Of a DNA stretch of 5,811 bases, positions 1 through 5,811 are shown in pieces. Numbering within the stretch: position 1 is the first letter of the stretch; each line of letters begins with the position of its first letter. The notes beneath the pieces are model-generated. The model was not told where the DNA came from. It saw only the letters and a list, made by a program, of their open reading frames with translations, and made no database searches. The stretch lies in assembly GCA_029933755.1 (NCBI GenBank), contig JAOZNO010000262.1, positions 1 through 5,811 of the forward strand, written 5' to 3'. Source of the stretch: Bacteroidales bacterium. GTDB taxonomy: Bacteria; Bacteroidota; Bacteroidia; Bacteroidales; NBLH01. Made by a program: the position numbers and the translations under genes.

Positions 1-1
1 T

Positions 2-46
2 GGTCAAATCTATGAAGATAATAGAATCATTTATATTTATGAATAA
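2..46 (+). CDS. possible 3' end of an upstream gene (partial, 14 codons)
   Basis: Reading from base 2 gives GQIYEDNRIIYIYE and then TAA at 44-46. The peptide mixes charged and aromatic residues in a way that is plausible for a protein C-terminus. The other two plus frames give a stop after four codons (frame 1) or a less protein-like peptide ending near 77 (frame 3). Fourteen codons are far too few to identify a family, and an open stretch this short is common by chance in AT-rich DNA. This is a tentative call only. Confidence 0.22.
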   Translation, partial: GQIYEDNRIIYIYE

Positions 47-90
47 ATTTAGCTTGATGAGATATAATAATTTGTAACTACTTAGCCACC

Positions 91-97
91 TAATTGT
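91..97 (+). repeat. left copy of 7-bp direct repeat flanking the inverted repeat
   Basis: TAATTGT occurs here and again at 195-201, bracketing the inverted repeat, with CAAAAAA between this copy and the left arm and a single A after the right arm. The pair could be a target-site duplication from insertion of a 97-bp element (98-194). A 7-bp AT-rich match at this spacing could also be chance. Confidence 0.35.
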
Positions 98-104
98 CAA
101 AAAA

Positions 105-193
105 ATGCCACAGATTCACAGAAAAACAAGCTTTGCTTGTTTTTCTGTGAAAATCAATTTTATTGATTTTTTTAATCTGTGAATCTGTGGCAT
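105..193. repeat. multi-palindromic (Y-shaped) inverted-repeat element, MITE/REP-like
   Basis: An 18-bp perfect outer stem pairs 105-122 (ATGCCACAGATTCACAGA) with 176-193 (TCTGTGAATCTGTGGCAT). Inside it lie two further hairpins, each with a TTT loop: 123-131 with 135-143, and 150-158 with 162-170. The first inner hairpin can instead extend to a 17-bp perfect stem (115-131 with 135-151), which uses bases 115-122 of the outer stem, so the two folds exclude each other. The octamer AATCTGTG is repeated in tandem at 174-181 and 182-189, and the left arm carries the complementary CACAGATT-CACAGA. The element lies 87 bp upstream of the propeller gene. It has no coding capacity worth calling. The arrangement resembles a non-autonomous repeat or an intergenic structured repeat. 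Seven T's follow the last inner hairpin (167-173), so it may also terminate transcription, but its inner stems are AT-rich. Confidence 0.8.
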
Positions 194-194
194 A

Positions 195-201
195 TAATTG
201 T
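195..201 (+). repeat. right copy of 7-bp direct repeat flanking the inverted repeat
   Basis: This is the second copy of TAATTGT, beginning one base after the right arm of the inverted repeat. It overlaps the first bases of the small hairpin at 199-218. See the left copy for interpretation. Confidence 0.35.
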
Positions 202-218
202 TTATGAGGCCATAAACA
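199..218. repeat. short hairpin, 8-bp stem, upstream of the propeller gene
   Basis: TGTTTATG (199-206) pairs perfectly with CATAAACA (211-218) across the four-base loop AGGC. No T-run follows it, so it does not look like an intrinsic terminator. Its position 62 bp before the start codon would suit an operator or a 5' leader hairpin, but no regulator is visible and the role is unknown. Confidence 0.45.
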
Positions 219-280
219 TACTGAATAGCAACAATAATTTTAAATAATAAAAACGACACACATTACCTTAAACATAAATT

Positions 281-2209
281 ATGACAAAAATAGCCCTGTT
301 TTTTTTAATACTCCTAATACCAATATTTGTTGTATCACAATCATCATTTAATCAACAGAAATTACAAAAGCTTGAATATAATAATCCTAACTTATCAGTT
401 GATTTAGGAGTTGGACTTTGGGCATGGCCAATACCAACTGATTATGACGGTGATGGCGATTATGATTTATTAGTTAGTTGTCCCGATAAACCAAGTGGGG
501 GCATTTATTTTTTTGAGAATACCCAAGGTGATATTAAAATGCCTAACTTTAAGCCTGGTGTGAAAATTTCAAAATCGTATAGAAATATTCAGGCATCTTA
601 TATAAATAATGAATTAAAATTACTGATACCTGCACATGAGATAACAAATCTGACCAATGGGAAAACAAAAAAAATCTATAAAAAGGATAAAATTCATATT
701 GATGGAAAAAGAATAAGAGCAAATCAATGGAAGTATTGCGATTACAACGGAGATAATGCTTTAGATATAATTGTAAGTGTAGGCGATTGGTCAGACTATG
801 GCTGGGATAATGCTTATGATGAAAAAGGAAATTGGGAAAATGGGCCATTGCACGGATATATTTATTTAATTAAAAATAGTAAAACCACAGAACATCCCAA
901 ATATGAAAAACCTGAATTAATTTATGCAGATAATTCACCAATTGATGTTTATGGAATGCCTTCGGCAAACTTTGCTGATTTTGACAATGATGGTGACCTT
1001 GATATTATATGTGGTGAGTTCATTGATAAGTTCACCTACTTTGAAAACATAGGAAACAGAACGAATCCAAAATACACAAAAGGTAAATATCTAAGCAATT
1101 CAGGCAAAACTATTACAATGGACTTAGAAATGATAATTCCGGTAGCAATTGATTGGGATAAGGATGGAGATTATGATTTAATTGTAGGACAGGAAGATGG
1201 AAGAGTTGCATTTATTGAAAATACAGGTAAATTGGTAAACAATATTCCTCAATTTGAGCAGGCACAATTTTTTACTCAACAAGCGGACAAGGTAAAATTT
1301 GGAGCCTTAGTTACACCTTATAGCATAGACTGGGATAACGATGGTGACGAAGATCTAATTTGTGGAAATACCGCGGGTTATATTGGCTTTATTGAAAATC
1401 TTGATGGAAAAAGCCCTCCAAAATGGGCAGAACCGGTTTATCTTAAAGCAGCAGATGAAATAATTAGGATACAAGCTGATTACAACGGTTCTATTCAAGG
1501 CCCATGTGAGGCTAAATGGGGATATACAACCCTAAGTGTAGGAGACTGGGATAAGGATGGGCTACAGGATATTCTTATCAATTCCATATGGGGACAGATT
1601 ATATGGTATAGAAACATTGGAACGAAAAGTAATCCAAAACTAGCCAAAGCTGAACCTATTAAAGTTGAATGGAACGGTGTAAACCCAAAACCAGCATGGA
1701 ATTGGTGGAATCCGGAAGAGAATAATCTGGTAACACAATGGCGTACCACACCCTATATTTTTGACTGGAATCAGGATGATTTAATGGATTTAATTATGTT
1801 GGATCATGAAGGATTTTTGGCCTTTTTTGAAAGAATAAAACGCAATAATGAGCTGATATTGTTACCTGGTAAACGAATTTTCTACAATGAGAATGGTACT
1901 CATTTGCAATTCAACCCTAAACTTGCAGGCAAAAGCGGACGAAAAAAGTTTACGATTATTGATTGGGATTTAGATGGAAGCTTGGATATACTAATCAATA
2001 GCAAAAACATCAACTTTCTAAAAAACATTAGTAGTAAGAATGGCAAGATTACATTTAAAGATAAGGGTATGCTAAGCAAACATATTCTGGCAGGTCATAC
2101 AACAAGTCCAACCATTGTTGATTGGGATAAAAACGGAATACCTGATTTATTAATTGGAGCAGAAGATGGTTATTTCTATTTTCTACACAACCCTAAAAAC
2201 AAAAAATAA
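281..2209 (+). CDS. secreted FG-GAP/VCBS repeat protein, nine-repeat beta-propeller-like
   Basis: The 642-residue product begins with a Sec signal (residues 1-19, basic N-terminus, hydrophobic run, likely cleavage near VVS-Q20) and has no lipobox cysteine. The rest is built of nine copies of an Asp-rich calcium-binding loop of the DxDxDGxxD type, starting at residues 54, 154, 233, 291, 350, 422, 495, 561 and 614. Each loop is followed by a hydrophobic strand. Many blades then close on a motif such as FFENT, YFENIG, FIENTG or WYRNIG. This is the FG-GAP/VCBS pattern (Pfam FG-GAP_3 type) and predicts a beta-propeller. Loops 2 (DYNGDNALD) and 7 (DWNQDDLMD) lack the glycine. The last six loops have Trp at the second position. 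Two inserts stand out: a Lys-rich stretch at 127-146 and a Trp-rich one at 462-490. Biochemical function is unknown; glycan binding or an unrecognised lyase/hydrolase fold are both possible. The ATG at 281 is chosen because it opens directly onto the signal peptide; no Shine-Dalgarno is visible, which is usual in Bacteroidota. The GH92 gene follows after 18 bp, so co-transcription is likely. Confidence 0.9.
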   Translation: MTKIALFFLILLIPIFVVSQSSFNQQKLQKLEYNNPNLSVDLGVGLWAWPIPTDYDGDGDYDLLVSCPDKPSGGIYFFENTQGDIKMPNFKPGVKISKSYRNIQASYINNELKLLIPAHEITNLTNGKTKKIYKKDKIHIDGKRIRANQWKYCDYNGDNALDIIVSVGDWSDYGWDNAYDEKGNWENGPLHGYIYLIKNSKTTEHPKYEKPELIYADNSPIDVYGMPSANFADFDNDGDLDIICGEFIDKFTYFENIGNRTNPKYTKGKYLSNSGKTITMDLEMIIPVAIDWDKDGDYDLIVGQEDGRVAFIENTGKLVNNIPQFEQAQFFTQQADKVKFGALVTPYSIDWDNDGDEDLICGNTAGYIGFIENLDGKSPPKWAEPVYLKAADEIIRIQADYNGSIQGPCEAKWGYTTLSVGDWDKDGLQDILINSIWGQIIWYRNIGTKSNPKLAKAEPIKVEWNGVNPKPAWNWWNPEENNLVTQWRTTPYIFDWNQDDLMDLIMLDHEGFLAFFERIKRNNELILLPGKRIFYNENGTHLQFNPKLAGKSGRKKFTIIDWDLDGSLDILINSKNINFLKNISSKNGKITFKDKGMLSKHILAGHTTSPTIVDWDKNGIPDLLIGAEDGYFYFLHNPKNKK

Positions 2210-2227
2210 TTAAATAAACCAAACATC

Positions 2228-5149
2228 ATGATTATTAAAAAACAAAACCTGAGACATCTTAGATTCACACTATTTATTTTTATTATTGCTGCACTCAGCA
2301 CTTGTACCCAACCTAATTCAACAGACAGAAAATATACTGCATTAGTTGATCCATTTATTGGTACTGGAGGACACGGACACACCTTCTCTGGAGCAATGGT
2401 GCCTTTTGGTATGGTGCAGCTAAGTCCGGACACACGTATGGAAAACTGGGACGGGTCTTCAGGCTATCACAATTCTGACAAAACCATTATGGGGTTTAGC
2501 CATACCCACTTAAGTGGAACAGGCGCACCCGAATTTTGTGACATTTTATTAATGCCTACTATCGGCAAAGTGAATGTTTTAGTTGGTGATGAAGAAGATT
2601 CGGAAACCGGTTATCGTTCAAAATTTAGTCATGAAAATGAATTTGCATCACCCGGATATTATAAGGTATTGCTTGATGATTATAATGTTACAGCAGAATT
2701 AACTGCTACAAATCGTACAGGTTTTCATCGTTATACTTTCCCTAAATCAGAAGAATCAAACATTATCATTGATTTGCTAAATCGTGATCGGGTTATCGAT
2801 TCCGAAATAAACATTATAAGTGATACTGAAATTTCCGGTTATCGAAGGTCTATCAGATGGGCTAAAGATCAGCATGTTTATTTCTACGCAAAATTCTCAA
2901 AACCATTTAAAGATTTTGGTATTTCTATTAATGATACAGTTGTTAAAAATATTAAAACAGCAAAAGGAAAGAATATTAAAGGATTTGTAAACTACAGCAC
3001 AAAAGAAGGAGAAAGCATTTTAATAAAAGTTGGTATTTCTTCAGTAAATATTGAAGGTGCAAAGAAAAACTTAGATACAGAGAATAAGAATTGGCAATTT
3101 GATAAAATCAAAAGTGAAGCACAACAACTTTGGGAAAAACATCTTTCAAAAATTGAAATTGAAGGAGGAACTGAAAGAGAACGTAGAATTTTCTATACGA
3201 GCTTATATCATACAGCAATGGCACCTGTGACCTTGAATGATGTTGATGGAAATTATCGGGCTGGAGACCGAAAAATTCATAATGCAAATGGTTTTACACG
3301 ATATACCGTATGGTCCTTATGGGATATTTTCCGTACCCAAATGCCTCTCTATACAATTATAGAACCTTCCAGAATGAATGATTACATGAAGACATTTATG
3401 GAAATTTATAAAATTACAGGACGGCTACCTCATTGGGAAATTTGGGGTGAACACTCCGGCTCAATGATTGGACACCATTCACTGCCTGTTATTTTAGATG
3501 CCTATACTAAAGGAATTCGTGATTTTGATGTAAAGCTTGCTTATAAAGCAATGAAGAACCAGGTAAATCAAACCGGGGCTTATGCGAATATGGGATTTCA
3601 ACCGGGCGGTTCAGTTTCAGAAGTTATGGAATACTCATATAATGATTGGTGTATCGCTGATATGGCAAAGCATTTGGGTGAAGAAAAAGATTACCTGCAT
3701 TATCAAAAAAGAGCTCAATTTTATAAAAACTTATTTGACTCCTCAACAGGTTTTATGAGGCCTAGAAACGCTGATGGCAGCTGGCTCACCCCCTTTGATC
3801 CGACAGAAGGCACTCACCATTTTGTAGAAGGGAATTCTTATCAATACAGTTTATTTGCACCACATGATGTTAATGGTTTAATCGATTCTATTGGTGGCGA
3901 TGAAAAATTTGAAAAATGGCTAGATAATCTTTTCACTGTTAAATCAAAACATGATAATGTAATCGTAGACGCCACCGGACTCATTGGTCAATATGCTCAT
4001 GGTAATGAACCCAGTCACCACATGGTTTATTTATATAATTATATTGGCGCTCCCTGGAAAACCCAGGCAATGATAAATCAAATCTTAGAAACACTTTATG
4101 ATGACCAACCTGATGGAATAAGTGGTAATGAAGATTGCGGCCAAATGTCCGCCTGGTATATTATGAGCGCTATGGGATTTTATCCGGTTTGTCCGGGTGA
4201 TCCAACTTATGTATTTGGAAGACCAATCTTTGATCAAGTTACCATCAATCTTGAAAATGGAAAAAAATTTACGGTTAAGTCTGAAAATGTATCAAAGGAT
4301 AATAAATATATCCAGTCAGTAAGATTGAATGGGGAAGACTATGATAAATCATGGTTCACACATGAAGATATCCTGAATGGAAGCACATTGATTTTTAAGA
4401 TGGGCAATAAACCGAATAAAGCATGGGGGAAAGCTAAAGAATCAAGACCTTTTACTAAATCATTTCAACCGTTTGTTTCTCTTCCTTACTCTGTCACTTC
4501 TGATAATTACTTTTTACATACGGGAAGTGTCTCCTTAAAATGTGACGATGAAGAAGCTAAAATTTATTATACAACGGATGGAAGTGAACCAACAGAAACT
4601 TCTACCATTTATAAAGAACCATTGGTAGTAGACAAAACAACCCATATCAGATTTACAGCATTTAAAAAGGAAATATTACCAAGTACGCCCGTATCTGTTA
4701 AAATGAATAAAATGGAGTTTGTAAACTACACTAATTATGAAAACAAATTAAAATTTTCTGCTGGCCTTGAGTATAAATATTACCATGCACATGTTGTAAG
4801 TGAATTTGAACTGGACGACTTAGAACCATTAGAAACAGGAATTATTTCAAGGATAACTGCTGATGAACGTAAAAGAGAAGATTATTTTGGCTACAATTTT
4901 TCTGGTTATCTAAAAATACCCAGAGATGGAATTTATTCTTTTTCTATTTCATCAAATGATGGAAACACCTTTTTCTTAGATGATAAAAAATTTGGAGGAG
5001 GGTCAATAGCCATCCGTAAAGGAATATATAAAATTTCACAAAAATATTTTCAATTAGGTAACAAGAAATGGGACATTGTAACTTGGAAAGGACCAGGAAT
5101 TGAAAAGCAAGAAATACCTGAAAGTGCATATTTTCATCAAAATAAATAA
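2228..5149 (+). CDS. GH92 family alpha-mannosidase, lipoprotein, with chitobiase-type C-terminal and PA14-like domains
   Basis: The family comprises calcium-dependent, inverting exo-alpha-mannosidases that remove terminal mannose from N-glycans and mannans. The 973-residue product has a lipoprotein-like signal (hydrophobic 13-25, LSTC with Cys26; Thr before the Cys is atypical). The N-terminal beta-sandwich (about 36-300) shows GGHGHTFSGA (47-56), PFGMVQLSPDT (59-69), GFSHTHLSGTG (89-99) and ATNRTGFHRYTFP (160-172). The (alpha/alpha)6 catalytic domain (about 305-740) shows LWDIFRTQMPLYT (364-376), VEGNSYQY (533-540), GLIGQYAHGNEPSHH (584-598) and GNEDCGQMSAW (633-643). By family precedent Glu534 is the likely general acid and Asp636 the likely base; both are present, so the enzyme looks active. 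A chitobiase/hexosaminidase C-terminal-type domain follows (about 750-828, IYYTTDGSEPTE at 779-790), then a PA14-like domain (about 842-970, GLEYKYYH, FGYNFSGYLKIP, DGIYSFSISSNDG, YFQLG, GPGIEKQEIP). Core GH92 enzymes are commonly around 750 residues, so the extra length is these two modules. Linkage specificity cannot be assigned. The reading frame is intact; the ATG at 2228 leads straight into the signal peptide. Confidence 0.95.
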   Translation: MIIKKQNLRHLRFTLFIFIIAALSTCTQPNSTDRKYTALVDPFIGTGGHGHTFSGAMVPFGMVQLSPDTRMENWDGSSGYHNSDKTIMGFSHTHLSGTGAPEFCDILLMPTIGKVNVLVGDEEDSETGYRSKFSHENEFASPGYYKVLLDDYNVTAELTATNRTGFHRYTFPKSEESNIIIDLLNRDRVIDSEINIISDTEISGYRRSIRWAKDQHVYFYAKFSKPFKDFGISINDTVVKNIKTAKGKNIKGFVNYSTKEGESILIKVGISSVNIEGAKKNLDTENKNWQFDKIKSEAQQLWEKHLSKIEIEGGTERERRIFYTSLYHTAMAPVTLNDVDGNYRAGDRKIHNANGFTRYTVWSLWDIFRTQMPLYTIIEPSRMNDYMKTFMEIYKITGRLPHWEIWGEHSGSMIGHHSLPVILDAYTKGIRDFDVKLAYKAMKNQVNQTGAYANMGFQPGGSVSEVMEYSYNDWCIADMAKHLGEEKDYLHYQKRAQFYKNLFDSSTGFMRPRNADGSWLTPFDPTEGTHHFVEGNSYQYSLFAPHDVNGLIDSIGGDEKFEKWLDNLFTVKSKHDNVIVDATGLIGQYAHGNEPSHHMVYLYNYIGAPWKTQAMINQILETLYDDQPDGISGNEDCGQMSAWYIMSAMGFYPVCPGDPTYVFGRPIFDQVTINLENGKKFTVKSENVSKDNKYIQSVRLNGEDYDKSWFTHEDILNGSTLIFKMGNKPNKAWGKAKESRPFTKSFQPFVSLPYSVTSDNYFLHTGSVSLKCDDEEAKIYYTTDGSEPTETSTIYKEPLVVDKTTHIRFTAFKKEILPSTPVSVKMNKMEFVNYTNYENKLKFSAGLEYKYYHAHVVSEFELDDLEPLETGIISRITADERKREDYFGYNFSGYLKIPRDGIYSFSISSNDGNTFFLDDKKFGGGSIAIRKGIYKISQKYFQLGNKKWDIVTWKGPGIEKQEIPESAYFHQNK

Positions 5150-5354
5150 AGGCTCAAGTTTAGATACTCTGGGATCCCTTAACTGTTTAATAATTAGTTT
5201 TTTGTATATTGGTGACATGTCTATTTGGTTATTCGGTGATGATAAAATCACCAAATAAACGGATAAACAAATAATCAGAACATTATAAGAAAAAAACACA
5301 GGATATTTAAACCAGAGCCAAAAATGATTCTAAATTCAATTAAAACTATAACGT
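5150..5354 (+). other. 205-bp intergenic region between GH92 and GH78 genes
   Basis: The gap is much longer than the 18 bp separating the first two genes, so the GH78 gene may have its own promoter or a regulated read-through. It contains two perfect 8-bp palindromes, GGGATCCC (5171-5178) and GACATGTC (5214-5221), the hairpin at 5222-5258, and the direct repeat ATAAAC-GG-ATAAAC (5255-5268). No full match to the Bacteroidota promoter pair (TTTG and TAnnTTTG at proper spacing) was found. The nearest is TCTATTTG at 5220-5227, with one mismatch and a TTTG only 15 bp upstream. Confidence 0.5.
5222..5258. repeat. intergenic hairpin on a tandem 8-bp repeat, between GH92 and GH78 genes
   Basis: TTATTCGGTGAT (5229-5240) pairs with ATCACCAAATAA (5247-5258) at 11 of 12 positions (one C-A mismatch) across a GATAAA loop. 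The left side holds tandem near-copies TATTTGGT (5222-5229) and TATTCGGT (5230-5237). The first copy pairs perfectly with ACCAAATA (5250-5257), giving an alternative fold. No T-run follows, so it is not a convincing intrinsic terminator. It may be an operator or RNA element, or a weak mRNA 3'-end stabiliser. Confidence 0.5.
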
Positions 5355-5811
5355 ATGAGACTAATTATTAAAAGTTTAATCCTTTTACTGTTCATCAGTT
5401 CCTGCTCGAAGGATATACAAACAAATATCAGTAATTTGAGATGTGAATATCAGGAAAATCCGCTTGGTATGGATATAATGAAACCCAGATTTTCATGGGA
5501 GATAAAGGACTCTATTCGAGGTGCAAAGCAAACTGCATATCAGCTTCTGGTTAGCAGCAGCATAAAAAAGTTAAACAAAAATGATGCGGATATTTGGAAT
5601 AGTGGAAAAGTAGAATCAGATCAATCTGCACATGTTGAATATTCTGGATCTAAACTAGAGTCCTATAAAACTTATTATTGGAAAATTAAGATATGGAATA
5701 AAGATGGAAAAGAATTGGAGTTTAGTAACCCTGCTATCTGGGAAATGGGAATATTATCAGAAAATGAATGGCAGGCAAACTGGATAGGCAAAGAAATTGA
5801 AATTCAGGAAA
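5355..5811 (+). CDS. GH78 family alpha-L-rhamnosidase, lipoprotein, 5' part only
   Basis: The first 152 codons are present and the frame is open to the window edge. The family hydrolyses terminal alpha-L-rhamnose from plant, algal or bacterial glycans and glycosides. The start MRLIIKSLILLLFISSC gives a clear lipoprotein signal with lipobox ISSC and Cys17, followed by S-K-D. Residues about 25-135 match the Ig/FN3-like N-terminal domain of bacterial GH78 enzymes: LRCEYQENPLGMD (28-40), KPRFSWE (43-49), QTAYQLLVSSS (59-69), DIWNSGKVESDQSAHVEY (79-96), YYWKIKIWNKDG (107-118) and IWEMGILSENEWQANWIG (128-145), the last leading into the next rhamnosidase N-terminal module. The catalytic (alpha/alpha)6 barrel lies beyond the window, so catalytic residues and integrity cannot be judged. 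GH78 proteins of this type usually run to roughly 850-1150 residues. ATG 5355 is chosen because it opens the signal peptide; there is no Shine-Dalgarno. Substrate specificity is unknown. Confidence 0.9.
   Translation, partial: MRLIIKSLILLLFISSCSKDIQTNISNLRCEYQENPLGMDIMKPRFSWEIKDSIRGAKQTAYQLLVSSSIKKLNKNDADIWNSGKVESDQSAHVEYSGSKLESYKTYYWKIKIWNKDGKELEFSNPAIWEMGILSENEWQANWIGKEIEIQE

Noticed and set aside
105..182. Small plus-strand ORF (ATG at 105, TGA at 180-182, 25 residues) inside the inverted repeat
   Set aside because: It is made entirely of the palindrome arms and has no protein-like features; the structure explains the sequence better.
235..242. TAATTTTA as a Bacteroidota -7 promoter box for the propeller gene
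   Set aside because: It fails the final G of TAnnTTTG and has no TTTG-type box at the right distance upstream.
299..306. Run of eight T's in the signal-peptide region of the propeller gene, a possible slipped-strand phase-variation site
   Set aside because: Eight T's encoding Phe-Phe-Leu in a hydrophobic signal is unremarkable in this AT-rich DNA, and a seven-T run occurs later in the same gene (508-514).
549..848. Minus-strand ORF of 99 codons inside the propeller gene (and similar ones at 1495-1749, 2176-2433 and 4944-5129)
   Set aside because: These are antisense shadows of well-supported plus-strand genes, with low-complexity His/Phe/Leu/Ser-rich translations.
5179..5204. Possible intrinsic terminator after the GH92 gene ending in a TTTTTT run
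   Set aside because: The only stem before the T-run is four AT-rich base pairs (AACT/AGTT) with an 11-base or longer loop, too weak to call.
5054..5299. Minus-strand 81-codon ORF across the intergenic region with a hydrophobic start
   Set aside because: It overlaps the 3' end of the GH92 gene antisense, has no recognisable domain, and its hydrophobic residues reflect AT-rich composition.
5324..5371. Short ORF MILNSIKTITYETNY overlapping the GH78 start in another frame, a possible leader peptide
   Set aside because: Only 15 codons with no codon runs or attenuator hairpin linked to it; chance ORFs of this size are frequent in AT-rich DNA.

Overview
The window is AT-rich DNA that most resembles a Bacteroidota (Bacteroidetes) genome. 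The coding sequences start without a recognisable Shine-Dalgarno motif, two of the three begin with lipoprotein-type signals, and the gene content (FG-GAP/VCBS propeller, GH92, GH78) is typical of a polysaccharide utilisation locus. The genus cannot be told from this sequence. No SusC/SusD pair, regulator, transporter, sulfatase or mobility gene is present.

Layout: positions 1-280 are mostly non-coding. They may hold the last codons of an upstream gene (2-46), then a striking 89-bp multi-palindromic element (105-193) and a small hairpin (199-218). Next come two intact plus-strand genes 18 bp apart: a secreted nine-repeat FG-GAP/VCBS propeller-like protein (281-2209) and a long GH92 alpha-mannosidase-family lipoprotein carrying a chitobiase-type C-terminal domain and a PA14-like domain (2228-5149). 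A 205-bp intergenic stretch (5150-5354) contains a hairpin built on a tandem repeat. The 5' part of a GH78 alpha-L-rhamnosidase-family lipoprotein gene (5355-5811) runs off the right edge.

How they fit together (inference): all three products are exported, and two belong to families that remove terminal alpha-mannose and alpha-L-rhamnose. The cluster therefore looks like part of a locus for a branched glycan containing both sugars. The propeller protein has no assignable activity and is the least understood member; it could bind the glycan or be an unrecognised enzyme. I found no clear evidence of a wholly new system. The most unusual non-coding feature is the Y-shaped inverted repeat upstream of the propeller gene.
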